Notes: generated by a model from the letters alone, not told the origin. A DNA stretch of 64,000 nt from Acinetobacter nosocomialis (GCA_025736915.1 CP107049.1:1240001-1304000); one strand, 5' to 3'. Counted from the stretch's first letter, positions 48,749-57,432 are shown. Numbers and translations are program-made.

Positions 48749-50923
48749 TTGAAATCTTGGTTTAAACGCCTAAAAAGAGCGACTTATAACACATCATTTA
48801 TGTATAACGTGCGGATGCTGATAGCCTTTTCAGGAACTGCATTCGTGCCTTATTTTCTAGGCCATCAATTAGCAACAATTCCCCTTACTTTAGGTGTGGT
48901 CGCAGCTGGTTTAAGTGACATTGATGATCGCTTTTCAGTGCGTATCATGAATTTGATTTACACCTATATTGGTTTCTTCATTACTGCGGCTTCCGTACAA
49001 TTACTTTTCCCTTATCCAATGCTTTTTGCGCTAGGACTAATCGCCTCTTGTATTGGTTGGATTTTACTTGGCTCATTAGGCCGCCGTTACGCAACAATCT
49101 CTTATGGATGTCTAGTTGTTTCGGTTTATACCATGCTCGGAGTCCATTTATTTGACCAGTGGTATATACAGCCAGCGCTTTTGGTCGCGGGTGCAGCATG
49201 GTACGGGCTGATTGCAACCATTAGCTTTTTATTATTTCCGGTTCGTCAGCTTCAAGACAAACTTGCGGCCTCTTATGCTTCATTAGGTGACTTTCTATTT
49301 GCTAAATCCAACCTGTTTGATGTTGATATGACTCCTGCGAGTTATCAGCAGAGTATGATTGATCTTTCATTAGAAAATGGCAAATTGATAACGATTTTTA
49401 ATGATCTTAAAACCGCTCTTTTAACCCGTTTAAAAGGTGACCGTGGACAAAAAGGTACTCGCCGTAGCTTACATTATTACTTTGTTGCACAAGATATTCA
49501 TGAACGTGCCGACTCTGCCCATATCGACTATCAAAAGTTAGCGAAGATTTTTCAGCACAGTGATATTTTATTTAGATTTCAGCGTATTTTGGCGATTCAG
49601 GGTAAAGCTTGCCAAGAGCTAAATGAATGTATTTTACAGCGCAAACCATATATCCATAACAAACGCTTTAAGCAGAGTTTCGAGAACTTGCGCTTATCTT
49701 TAGTAAAGTTAAGAAATGATCAACAGTATGACTTATTGTGGGTAAATGCTCTTTTCGCCTTATACCGAAATTTGAAGTCTATCGACTCACAATTACTCAA
49801 CTTAGAAACAGAGCAGCATATTCAGTCTGATAAAGTGAAACAGGCTGAGAATCAACTCAAAGATGATGATTTAAAAGGTTGGAATGATATTGTTGTTCGA
49901 ATTAAACAAAATCTAACACCTGAATCTGTGCTGTTTCGTCATGCCATTCGAGTATCGATTGTTCTTTTCATTGGATATGTATTTATTCAAACCACTCGAA
50001 TCGAATATGGCTACTGGATTATGCTGACTGCACTATTTGTTAGCCAACCTAACTTTAACGCGACCAAGCGCCGCTTACGTTTGCGTATAGTTGGCACATT
50101 AGTCGGCATTATTGTCGGTCTTAGTGTGGTGTTTCTAGTCCCTTCTGTGGAAGGGCAATTAGTTATGCTGATCTTAAGCGGCGTACTATTTTTCGAGTTA
50201 CGTAGTAAGCAATATGCCCAAGCAACTGCTTTCATCACAATTTTGGCATTAATTAACTTCAACTTAGATGGCTCGGCAGTCGCTGCGGCTATTCCTAGAT
50301 TTGTAGATACCTTAATTGGATGCGCTTTAGCATGGTTTGGTGTCACCTTTATTTGGCCTGACTGGAAGTTCCGCCGCCTACCGCGCAGTATTCGACGCTC
50401 CTTACAAGCACAATGTAATTATTTAGCGGAAGTGGTAAAGCAATACCATGAAGGACATAACCATGCGCTTAATTATCGTATTGTTCGCCGTGCCGCCCAT
50501 AATACCGATGCTGAGGTCGCTTCACTAATTTCAACTTTAGCCACTGAGCCAGATTTTGACACTACCCGTAAGTCAGATATATTTGAATTTCTATGTCTCA
50601 ATCATACATTTTTAAGTTATATCGCAGCACTTGGAGCACATCGAGAGAAGATTCAAGATCAAGCTGTTCTTAAAGTTCTAGATCAAGCATTAGACGATAT
50701 ACAAGGTGCGTTATTAAGAGACGAAATGCCTGACCTAACAGCACAGAATATGCTTAAAACAATACGTCAACGTTTAAGCCAAAATGATGAGGAAGACCAA
50801 AAGTCACTCATTATTTTACAGCAGTTATCACTGATGCTCAGTGTTTTAAATCGATTTAGTATGTTGAAACAACGACTAAGTCATGATCAAGATAATGATG
50901 CCAGCGAACTCGCATCATTATAA
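48749..50923 (+). CDS. yccS: YccS-type FUSC family membrane protein
   Basis: Inner membrane protein of the FUSC/aromatic-exporter-like family with two blocks of about six membrane segments (roughly 20-180 and 390-535) separated by a cytoplasmic helical region, and a long C-terminal soluble tail. Possible role: efflux of aromatic or other weak acids; unproven. I prefer a TTG start at 48749 because AAGGA (48738-48742) stands exactly 6 nt before it, giving 724 aa. The frame is open upstream to a TTG at 48683 (746 aa) with no ribosome binding site. Confidence 0.85.
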   Translation: MKSWFKRLKRATYNTSFMYNVRMLIAFSGTAFVPYFLGHQLATIPLTLGVVAAGLSDIDDRFSVRIMNLIYTYIGFFITAASVQLLFPYPMLFALGLIASCIGWILLGSLGRRYATISYGCLVVSVYTMLGVHLFDQWYIQPALLVAGAAWYGLIATISFLLFPVRQLQDKLAASYASLGDFLFAKSNLFDVDMTPASYQQSMIDLSLENGKLITIFNDLKTALLTRLKGDRGQKGTRRSLHYYFVAQDIHERADSAHIDYQKLAKIFQHSDILFRFQRILAIQGKACQELNECILQRKPYIHNKRFKQSFENLRLSLVKLRNDQQYDLLWVNALFALYRNLKSIDSQLLNLETEQHIQSDKVKQAENQLKDDDLKGWNDIVVRIKQNLTPESVLFRHAIRVSIVLFIGYVFIQTTRIEYGYWIMLTALFVSQPNFNATKRRLRLRIVGTLVGIIVGLSVVFLVPSVEGQLVMLILSGVLFFELRSKQYAQATAFITILALINFNLDGSAVAAAIPRFVDTLIGCALAWFGVTFIWPDWKFRRLPRSIRRSLQAQCNYLAEVVKQYHEGHNHALNYRIVRRAAHNTDAEVASLISTLATEPDFDTTRKSDIFEFLCLNHTFLSYIAALGAHREKIQDQAVLKVLDQALDDIQGALLRDEMPDLTAQNMLKTIRQRLSQNDEEDQKSLIILQQLSLMLSVLNRFSMLKQRLSHDQDNDASELASL

Positions 50924-51023
50924 ATTTGAGTCGGAATTTAGTATGAAATTGGCATAATATCCTTTCCTGACTTATGCCAATTAATGCTAAACTTAAAACA
51001 GTTTACAATTTGTTATTTGCACT

Positions 51024-51599
51024 ATGACCGCGAAAACTTTATATGCTTATACGCTTCAGCCAGTTCCTTACGAGGTAACAGAAGCTGAACAACGTAATGC
51101 ACAGCTTCTTATCTGGCGCAGCACCAATAAAATCAGCACAAAAATCTGGGCAATTATGGGCGTAATTTTAGCCCTTGCGATTTTAGGTCTTATTTTTATT
51201 AAGAACTACTCTACAGTGATTTGCTGGGTTGCCATTGTTGGTGTAGTACTTTATTACCTTGGCCGCACATATGGTTTGGAATGGTATGTTAAGCGTAAGA
51301 TGAATGAGTTTCCTGTACAGGAAATTAAAGGCATTCGCTTAGGTGTACAACCTCACGGTATCGTAATGCGCCAGCAAATGGGCTTACAAGAAGGCGTTGG
51401 AACCATTGGATGGAAAAACATCTATGAATGGTACAACACCCCTGACTTTATTTTAGTTAACTTTAAAGTAAAAGATCCTAAGGGCCAAGAACAGCAAGGT
51501 GCGTATATCTTGCCTAAACGCATGGACTCTAAAAACTTTTCTTTCAATACAATTCGTAAGCATTTGAAAGAAACTGTAGGTGAACCAAAAACTTTATAA
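51024..51599 (+). CDS. Membrane protein with YcxB-like domain
   Basis: A 191-aa protein with two adjacent hydrophobic helices (about 42-62 and 66-84) and a soluble C-terminal domain (GIRLGVQPHGIVMRQQMGLQEGVGTIGWKNIYEWYNTPDFILV), reminiscent of the YcxB-like PF14317 domain with its W-x-x-I-x-x-W and 'typically small barrel' strands. Function unknown. A terminator follows at 51612-51639. Confidence 0.7.
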   Translation: MTAKTLYAYTLQPVPYEVTEAEQRNAQLLIWRSTNKISTKIWAIMGVILALAILGLIFIKNYSTVICWVAIVGVVLYYLGRTYGLEWYVKRKMNEFPVQEIKGIRLGVQPHGIVMRQQMGLQEGVGTIGWKNIYEWYNTPDFILVNFKVKDPKGQEQQGAYILPKRMDSKNFSFNTIRKHLKETVGEPKTL

Positions 51600-51611
51600 G
51601 TTCACCTCATT

Positions 51612-51639
51612 AAAAAGCCTCCTTTACAGGAGGTTTTTT
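51612..51639 (+). terminator. Intrinsic terminator
   Basis: A stem with CCTCCT/AGGAGG core (51618-51623 with 51628-51633) and long T-tract, 12 bases after the YcxB-like stop codon. Confidence 0.87.
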
Positions 51640-51657
51640 ATTATGCTAAAAATAAAT

Positions 51658-51679
51658 GATAATGAAAATTAATATTATC
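51658..51679. promoter_or_regulatory. Candidate Fur box upstream of the PepSY flavoprotein
   Basis: GATAAT (51658-51663) and ATTATC (51674-51679) form inverted repeats 10 nt apart; the first 13 bases match the Fur consensus at 11 positions. It lies about 78 bases before the flavoprotein ATG. The AT-rich setting makes chance matches possible. Confidence 0.5.
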
Positions 51680-51756
51680 TCCAAAATCCATACTATCTAC
51701 TCAATCTTCGGCTATACTCCGTTACAAGATCTCCATCATATTCACATTTTTCGACC

Positions 51757-54303
51757 ATGGTTAAAAAGTTTTTATTTCAAATTCATTGGTTTATGGGTAT
51801 TAGTGCTGGCCTCATCTTATCAATTATGGGTGTTACAGGCGCAATTTATTCTTATGATCAACAAATTTTAAAATGGGTAAATACAGATAGTTATGTTGTA
51901 CAAGCAGAAAGCTCACCTAAGCTTACCCCTGCTCAGCTTTATCAGCATTTCACAACAACCCAGCCTGAAATTAAAATTAATAGTATTACCATAACCAAAG
52001 ATCCTACCGCCTCATCTGTTGTAAACATTGAAAAAGAAGGCGAACGACGTGGCTACAATATGATGGTGAACCCTTATACAGCACAGGTATTGCCGGATGT
52101 TAAAGGCCGCGAGTTACTTTTATTAATACAACAAATTCACCGTAACTTAACTGCTGGAGAGTTCGGTAAACAAATTACTGGTGCTTGTGCCCTCATGCTC
52201 ATTTATTTTGTCTTGAGCGGATTATATTTACGTTGGCCTAAGAAACACTCTGCACGTCAATGGCTTGCTGTTAAACCCAAACTTAAAGGTCGAAATTTTA
52301 TTTGGGATTTACACGCTGTCGTAGGCACATGGGTTATTGTTTTTTATCTTCTTTTTGCGTGTACAGGTTTATATTGGTCGTATGACTGGTGGCGTAGCGG
52401 TATGTTCAAAGTACTAGGTGTAGAACAACCTAAAATGCAAGGACATGGCGGAGCTGGACGCGATAAAGACAAATCTTCTGAAGCTAAATTAGATAGCGCT
52501 CAGCTGATTACTGCCCTCAACCAGACTTGGAGTGGCTTTAACAATAAAATTGGACGTGACTATTCAACTTTAACAGTGAATTTACCGAAAAAAGATGATG
52601 GAAAATTAGAATTAACTTTTGTTGATGCAACACCACAACACGAACGTGCACGTAACCAAGCTATTTATAACTATAAAACTGCCAGTATTGAAAAGATGGA
52701 GCTTTATGAAGATAAAAAGCTTAATCAAAAAATCATGAGTAGCATGTTACCCGTACACCGTGGCAGCTTCTTTGGACCAGTTTATCAATTTGTAGCAATG
52801 CTTGCGTCTTTAGCGATGCCTTTATTCTTTGTTACCGGATGGATGCTTTACCTAAAACGTCGTAAACAGAAAAAACTAACACAAGCTGCTCGCCAATCTT
52901 TAGCTGGTCACTACATTGATCAAAATGCTAAACCTTGGTTAATTACTTATGCCACCCAAACAGGAGTTGCAGAGCAACTCGCATGGAGTACCGCAACTAG
53001 CTTACAAGAAGCACATCAACCTGTTCAGGTTAAATCTATACAACAGTTAACTGAAGCGGATTTACAACAGCATCAACAAATTCTTTTTGTGATCAGTACT
53101 TATGGTACTGGAGAGGCACCAGATTTAGCTTCGAGTTTTGCTAAAAAGCTATTAAAAACGCAATTAGAGCTCAAACATCTCAGATATGCTGTGTTAGCTT
53201 TAGGCTCGAAAGAATACCCAGATACTTATTGTAGTTTTGGTCACACTGTAGATGCATGGCTTAAAAACAATGGAGCTGAAGCCTACTTTGATACGATTGA
53301 AGTCGATAATGCAAATCCAGCACATATTCAAAACTGGAATCAAGCTCTTACAAAAGCAACTAAACTAGATTTGCATGCTGTTAATCTTGAAAAAGTATTT
53401 GACACTTGGACATTACAACAACGTGATTTACTCAACCCAAATAGTCTAGGGCAACCCGCTTACAATATTGAACTTACTGCCAATCATGAAGCTGTATGGC
53501 AAGCGGGAGATATTGCTGAAATACAACCAGGTAATAGTCCTGAACGTATTAATGAGTTTTTACAACACCACCATATTCTTAGAAATGCAGTGGTAGACTC
53601 GCTACAAATTTCTATTGAAAAGGCGCTTTGGAATAAAGATTTAACGGGTGAAATTGAACCGTTTGCGAATCTGGACCACTTATTAGAACAGCTCCCTACC
53701 CTACCAACGCGGGAATATTCAATTGCTAGCATCCCTTCTCAGCAAGCGCTTCGTTTGGTTGTTCGCCAGCAATCCGATGAATCTGGTCATTTAGGGTTAG
53801 GATCTGGCTGGCTGACTCAATACACAGAAATTAATCAGAGTATTGCATTACGTATTCGCACCAATGAATCTTTTCACTTGATCGATGATAATCGCCCAAT
53901 TATCTGTATCGGCAATGGAACGGGAATCGCAGGTTTAATGAGTTTACTTCATACCCGAACTCGTCATAACTATACTGAAAACTGGCTTATTTTTGGTGAA
54001 CGCCAACGAACTCATGATTTCTTCTATGCATCAACTATTGAAGCTTGGCAAACAATGGGAATGTTAAAGCGACTTGATTTGGCATTCTCACGTGATCAAG
54101 AGCAACGTATATATGTTCAAGATCTAATAAGAGAAAATGCAGCGGAATTGGTCAAATGGATTGAGCACGGTGCAGTTCTTTATATTTGTGGAAGTATTGA
54201 AGGAATGGCTAGCGGAGTAGATCAAGCGCTTATTGATATTTTAGGTGAAGAACAAGTCGATGAGCTAAGACAGCAAGGCCGTTATCGCCGCGATGTTTAT
54301 TAA
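51757..54303 (+). CDS. PepSY-membrane / flavodoxin / NADPH reductase fusion (iron-uptake type reductase)
   Basis: An 848-aa fusion. The N-terminal PepSY_TM module has membrane segments at about 10-32, 140-158, 185-207 and 341-365 with His10, His128, His186 and His334 near the helix ends, possible haem ligands. A cytoplasmic flavodoxin domain (about 393-530; ITYATQTGVAEQLA binds FMN) and a CysJ-like FAD/NADPH reductase domain (about 550-848) follow. It ends RYRRDVY, very like the CysJ terminus. It would pass electrons from NADPH across the inner membrane, probably to ferric siderophore or another periplasmic acceptor. The Fur-like site upstream supports iron regulation; direct evidence is lacking. 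No strong ribosome binding site. Confidence 0.82.
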   Translation: MVKKFLFQIHWFMGISAGLILSIMGVTGAIYSYDQQILKWVNTDSYVVQAESSPKLTPAQLYQHFTTTQPEIKINSITITKDPTASSVVNIEKEGERRGYNMMVNPYTAQVLPDVKGRELLLLIQQIHRNLTAGEFGKQITGACALMLIYFVLSGLYLRWPKKHSARQWLAVKPKLKGRNFIWDLHAVVGTWVIVFYLLFACTGLYWSYDWWRSGMFKVLGVEQPKMQGHGGAGRDKDKSSEAKLDSAQLITALNQTWSGFNNKIGRDYSTLTVNLPKKDDGKLELTFVDATPQHERARNQAIYNYKTASIEKMELYEDKKLNQKIMSSMLPVHRGSFFGPVYQFVAMLASLAMPLFFVTGWMLYLKRRKQKKLTQAARQSLAGHYIDQNAKPWLITYATQTGVAEQLAWSTATSLQEAHQPVQVKSIQQLTEADLQQHQQILFVISTYGTGEAPDLASSFAKKLLKTQLELKHLRYAVLALGSKEYPDTYCSFGHTVDAWLKNNGAEAYFDTIEVDNANPAHIQNWNQALTKATKLDLHAVNLEKVFDTWTLQQRDLLNPNSLGQPAYNIELTANHEAVWQAGDIAEIQPGNSPERINEFLQHHHILRNAVVDSLQISIEKALWNKDLTGEIEPFANLDHLLEQLPTLPTREYSIASIPSQQALRLVVRQQSDESGHLGLGSGWLTQYTEINQSIALRIRTNESFHLIDDNRPIICIGNGTGIAGLMSLLHTRTRHNYTENWLIFGERQRTHDFFYASTIEAWQTMGMLKRLDLAFSRDQEQRIYVQDLIRENAAELVKWIEHGAVLYICGSIEGMASGVDQALIDILGEEQVDELRQQGRYRRDVY

Positions 54304-54319
54304 ATTTCAATAAATAATA

Positions 54320-54354
54320 AAGCCGAGTAATAGCTAAAATGCTTTACTCGGCTT
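54320..54354 (+). terminator. Intrinsic terminator after the flavoprotein
   Basis: Arms AAGCCGAGTAA (54320-54330) and TTACTCGGCTT (54344-54354), then a T-tract, 17 bases past the stop codon. Confidence 0.88.
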
Positions 54355-54429
54355 TTTATTGCAATCAGCATTGAATTAGTAATGATTTTGCATACACTGT
54401 CTGCAATTTAAATTGCAACTTTAAACACA

Positions 54430-55215
54430 ATGCAAGTCAGTAAGTGGATTCGGATTTTCTTAGCTATCATTGGTTCGATTTTATTTTTGGACGGCTTATT
54501 TCTAGCTTTTCTAAATAAAATTCATGTAGGCACAATTGTTCCTTTAATCTTAGGGGCATTTTTCTGTCTCTATGCACTATTTTATTATCATCTGGAACGT
54601 TTTTTCTTTTATCACTATCGCCTGCATTCAGTTTGGCGTTTTGGATGGCTATGTTTTTGGATCTGGCTAATTGGCTTAGGCTATTTTTTTAATTTTATTA
54701 AAGAAAATAAAGATACTGGTCAAAATATTCCCGCTGTGAAGGCAATTATTGTTTTAGGTAGTGGTGTCGAAAATGGTCAACCTTCTGCCATTCTTGCAAA
54801 ACGCCTTGATACAGCAGCCCCTGTTGCCCTTTCACAACCTCAAGCAAAAGTTGTTTTAACAGGTGGTTTAGACTTTTCAGAGAAAGAACCCGAAGCATTA
54901 GTCATGTCTCGTTACTTGGAACAACGTTTTCATATAGCAAAAGACCGAATGATTCTTGAAGACAAAAGCACAAGTACTGAACTTAACCTTAGAAACAGCA
55001 AACCATTACTTGAACAGAGTCATATTAGTATTGATCAACCTATTGCGATTGTTACAAGTGACTTCCATACCCCACGAGCTGCAGCTATTGCAAAGAAACA
55101 AGGCTATACACAGGTTTATACAGTTGCTGCTGAAACGCCTTTGGTCACACGCTATAACGCTTGGCTACGTGAATACTTTGCGTATGCGAGTGGCTGGATT
55201 CTAAACGAGTATTAA
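54430..55215 (+). CDS. YdcF family (DUF218) membrane protein
   Basis: A 261-aa protein with three or four hydrophobic segments in the first 95 residues, then the DUF218 domain (KAIIVLGSGVENGQPSAILAKRLDTA, VVLTGGLDFSEKEPEA, EDKSTSTELNLRNS and VTSDFHTPRAAAIA). Related proteins ElyC and SanA act in envelope or peptidoglycan homeostasis. This two-part architecture matches ElyC-type members. The ATG at 54430 has no clear ribosome binding site. A hairpin (55227-55234 / 55252-55259) follows. Confidence 0.85.
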   Translation: MQVSKWIRIFLAIIGSILFLDGLFLAFLNKIHVGTIVPLILGAFFCLYALFYYHLERFFFYHYRLHSVWRFGWLCFWIWLIGLGYFFNFIKENKDTGQNIPAVKAIIVLGSGVENGQPSAILAKRLDTAAPVALSQPQAKVVLTGGLDFSEKEPEALVMSRYLEQRFHIAKDRMILEDKSTSTELNLRNSKPLLEQSHISIDQPIAIVTSDFHTPRAAAIAKKQGYTQVYTVAAETPLVTRYNAWLREYFAYASGWILNEY

Positions 55216-55226
55216 TCTTGGTTCAA

Positions 55227-55259
55227 AAAGCTGCTATTGCTTTACGGCATGGCAGCTTT
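55227..55259 (+). terminator. Possible terminator after ydcF-like gene
   Basis: An 8-bp inverted repeat AAAGCTGC / GCAGCTTT with a 17-nt loop and a short T-run; weaker than the other terminators here. Confidence 0.5.
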
Positions 55260-55442
55260 AGTTAAACCAGATAGTAATCATAATTTAAAGTAATTAAATC
55301 TGAACTTAAAAAATTAAGCATAGAAAGGATAAGTTTTGACTAACAATAGAAGAGATAAAATAGATAGATAAGAAATAGGAATAGCAGAAACGCCAAAAAC
55401 ACTAAATAAATTAGTGCATATTTTTTAAAACTTAAAAAATTA

Positions 55443-55518
55443 TGGTGGGCGCTGACGGGATCGAACCGCCGACATTCTGCTTGTAAGGCAGACGCTCTAC
55501 CAACTGAGCTAAGCGCCC
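55443..55518 (-). tRNA. tRNA-Val(TAC), copy 1 from the left
   Basis: Minus-strand cloverleaf of 76 nt with encoded CCA (55443-55445). The acceptor arm is GGGCGCT/AGCGCCC, the anticodon loop CTTACAA (anticodon TAC). Identical to the copies at 55701 and 56023. It is the last gene of the array. Confidence 0.96.
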
Positions 55519-55584
55519 TGATTGAAAAAGACAACAAACGTAGTCTTTATACATTACATCCTCTAGATCAGGGAATCAAGAGAA

Positions 55585-55661
55585 TGGCGCAGCGGACGGG
55601 GCTCGAACCCGCGACCCCCGGCGTGACAGGCCGGTATTCTAACCAACTGAACTACCGCTGC
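55585..55661 (-). tRNA. tRNA-Asp(GTC), copy 1 from the left
   Basis: A 77-nt minus-strand gene with encoded CCA (55585-55587). Acceptor GCAGCGG/CCGCTGC with discriminator G; anticodon GTC in the loop after GGCCT. Identical to the copies at 55798 and 55922. Confidence 0.96.
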
Positions 55662-55700
55662 ACTTGCAATACTTTAAAAATAAAGTATGGTCACAAATTA

Positions 55701-55776
55701 TGGTGGGCGCTGACGGGATCGAACCGCCGACATTCTGCTTGTAAGGCAGACGCTCTACCAACTGAGCTAAGCGCCC
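55701..55776 (-). tRNA. tRNA-Val(TAC), copy 2
   Basis: Same 76-nt sequence as the copy at 55443, CCA encoded at 55701-55703. The bases just 3' of the gene (AATTA on the plus strand) also match copy 1, showing that the duplication included some flank. Confidence 0.96.
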
Positions 55777-55797
55777 TGCAAAAGCGTTTTATAAAAG

Positions 55798-55874
55798 TGG
55801 CGCAGCGGACGGGGCTCGAACCCGCGACCCCCGGCGTGACAGGCCGGTATTCTAACCAACTGAACTACCGCTGC
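55798..55874 (-). tRNA. tRNA-Asp(GTC), copy 2
   Basis: Identical 77-nt tRNA-Asp with encoded CCA (55798-55800). Separated from the Val copy by only 21 bases. Confidence 0.96.
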
Positions 55875-55921
55875 ACTTTCACAATATCGCAATTGTGGGG
55901 TAAACGATGTTAAGTCTTAAG

Positions 55922-55998
55922 TGGCGCAGCGGACGGGGCTCGAACCCGCGACCCCCGGCGTGACAGGCCGGTATTCTAACCAACTGAACTACCGCTGC
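55922..55998 (-). tRNA. tRNA-Asp(GTC), copy 3
   Basis: Identical 77-nt tRNA-Asp with encoded CCA (55922-55924). Forms a tandem Asp-Asp pair with copy 2, 47 bases apart. Confidence 0.96.
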
Positions 55999-56022
55999 AC
56001 TTGAGAGCTTAACGTAAAGGCT

Positions 56023-56098
56023 TGGTGGGCGCTGACGGGATCGAACCGCCGACATTCTGCTTGTAAGGCAGACGCTCTACCAACTGAGCTAAGCGCCC
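56023..56098 (-). tRNA. tRNA-Val(TAC), copy 3 (first transcribed)
   Basis: Identical 76-nt tRNA-Val with encoded CCA (56023-56025). It is the first gene behind the promoter at 56126-56153. Confidence 0.96.
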
Positions 56099-56125
56099 TT
56101 AACGTCTTCATCGTTTGTGAGGTGC

Positions 56126-56153
56126 ATTATAGAGAATCTTTAACAGGTGTCAA
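56126..56153 (-). promoter_or_regulatory. Near-consensus sigma70 promoter of the tRNA operon
   Basis: On the minus strand TTGACA (56148-56153) and TATAAT (56126-56131) are both perfect and 16 nt apart. The bases following the -10 (GCACCTC) are GC-rich, the type of discriminator linked to stringent control of stable RNA. Confidence 0.88.
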
Positions 56154-56304
56154 ACGCTTTTCGACAACTTTTCAAAAAAATGCGAATGAATGATTAAAAA
56201 TAAGTCATTATTAAGTAAAAAACAATTTTTTGTATTTTATTTAAGCACTTATTTTAATATTTTGATCATTCGACGAATAAAACAAGAATGTTTAAAATCA
56301 CAAT

Positions 56305-56808
56305 TTAGGTTAAAGATTGTTCAGACAAATAAACAAGAGCATCTTCAGGGACTAAATCAAACAATTCAATGATTTCATCATTACGCATTCGAATACATCC
56401 ATGTGACATTGGAACACCCATCGGTTCTTTATCGGGTGTGCCATGAATATAGATATAACGTTGCATAGTGTCGTGCCCATCTCCTTTGTTAAAGCCCTCT
56501 TCTAAACCATCTAACCAAAGAATGCGTGACAATATCCAATCTCGTTCTGGAAATTGTGTAGCAAGTTCACTGCTATAGACTTCGCCTGTTGGCTTACGTG
56601 CAATAAAAACTGCATTTTTAGGAGATTGCATACCAAATTTCTGGGCAACACGATGCCATCCACGTGGAGTTTTTCCGGTATTTTCTTGTTCCCCTATTCC
56701 ATTCTTTCCCGTAGAAACCACGTAAAACTTATTATGTTTAGGAAGGCTTAAAGTTTGGTTTGCTAAATCGATAAGAATATCTGCATCTTCAAGTTTAAAT
56801 TGGGACAT
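56305..56808 (-). CDS. YkuD-family L,D-transpeptidase fold enzyme, signal-less (ElsL-like L,D-carboxypeptidase)
   Basis: A 167-aa YkuD-domain protein. The catalytic signature is complete: His122 in HGTPD and His136-Gly-Cys138 in SHGCIRM. No signal peptide, lipobox or membrane segment is present, so it should be cytosolic. That fits ElsL of A. baumannii, which I recall as a cytosolic L,D-carboxypeptidase that trims recycled muropeptides in place of LdcA, rather than a cross-linking L,D-transpeptidase. I use the ATG at 56808; an in-frame TTG at 56835 adds nine residues without a hydrophobic stretch. Confidence 0.82.
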   Translation of the reverse strand: MSQFKLEDADILIDLANQTLSLPKHNKFYVVSTGKNGIGEQENTGKTPRGWHRVAQKFGMQSPKNAVFIARKPTGEVYSSELATQFPERDWILSRILWLDGLEEGFNKGDGHDTMQRYIYIHGTPDKEPMGVPMSHGCIRMRNDEIIELFDLVPEDALVYLSEQSLT

Positions 56809-56941
56809 GGAATTTCTTCTCTTATATAAACTCAACTCTATTTTGAGCTTTAATAAAAATTAATGGGAAACTTGTCTTACATCGCAAGTAAAAGATTATT
56901 AATCCTCTTTTATCTACGCGCAGTTTCACTGCTTGTCTTGC

Positions 56942-56978
56942 GCCAAAAATAAAAGATTATCAATCTTTTATTTTTGGC
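56942..56978 (-). terminator. Large hairpin overlapping the DUF454 stop codon
   Basis: A 17-bp perfect stem (56942-56958 with 56962-56978), 3-nt loop. The right arm encodes the last residues of the DUF454 protein and the loop holds part of its stop codon. A related imperfect repeat lies at about 56891-56914. Confidence 0.65.
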
Positions 56979-57328
56979 TCAGGGCGTAGCCATAACCAAA
57001 TTGCAACAACGAGCATGGTAGTATCAGTGAAAACTTTCACCCAAAATGGCGCAGAGGTAAACAGCATTAAAATACCGCTTGCGGTCATCATAATGCTTGC
57101 GATCCATTTTGCCTTACGTGGTACCGTACCATTGGTTCGCCAGTCACGTAGGGTTGGTCCATATTTTGGATGATTTAATAGCCATGCATCCATCTGAGGC
57201 CATCCTTTTGAGGCAGCCCAAGCAGCCAGAATAAGAAACACTGTTGTCGGCATGCCTGGTAAAATTGCTCCAATAATACCAAGCGTGATAAAAATCACGA
57301 CCAGAGTTCGCCAAAACAATGTTCGCAT
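56960..57328 (-). CDS. DUF454 (YbaN-like) membrane protein
   Basis: A 122-aa inner membrane protein with three or four hydrophobic helices. The segment GIIGAILPGMPTTVFLILAAWAASKGWPQMDAWLLNHPKYGPTLRDW is the DUF454 signature. Function unknown. It is divergent from the DUF1853 gene (105 bases). Tandem stop codons TGA TAA lie within a long hairpin. Confidence 0.87.
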   Translation of the reverse strand: MRTLFWRTLVVIFITLGIIGAILPGMPTTVFLILAAWAASKGWPQMDAWLLNHPKYGPTLRDWRTNGTVPRKAKWIASIMMTASGILMLFTSAPFWVKVFTDTTMLVVAIWLWLRPEPKIKD

Positions 57329-57432
57329 ATATAAACCTTAAGCTATTGTTGATCGTAGTATAAAGTGTTTTTCTGGTATTGTTTTGTTGATTGACCATGA
57401 AATTGGGATGAATTATTTCGAGTACTAAACGT

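Noticed and set aside
55340..55913. Open frames across the tRNA genes (65 and 109 codons)
   Set aside because: They consist of tRNA sequence, including the repeated RTGLEPATPGVTGRYSNQL-type translation of tRNA-Asp, a well-known false gene pattern.
55443..56098. Possible CRISPR-like array of regular repeats
   Set aside because: The repeats are tRNA-Val and tRNA-Asp genes with full cloverleafs; there are no spacers of equal length and no cas genes.
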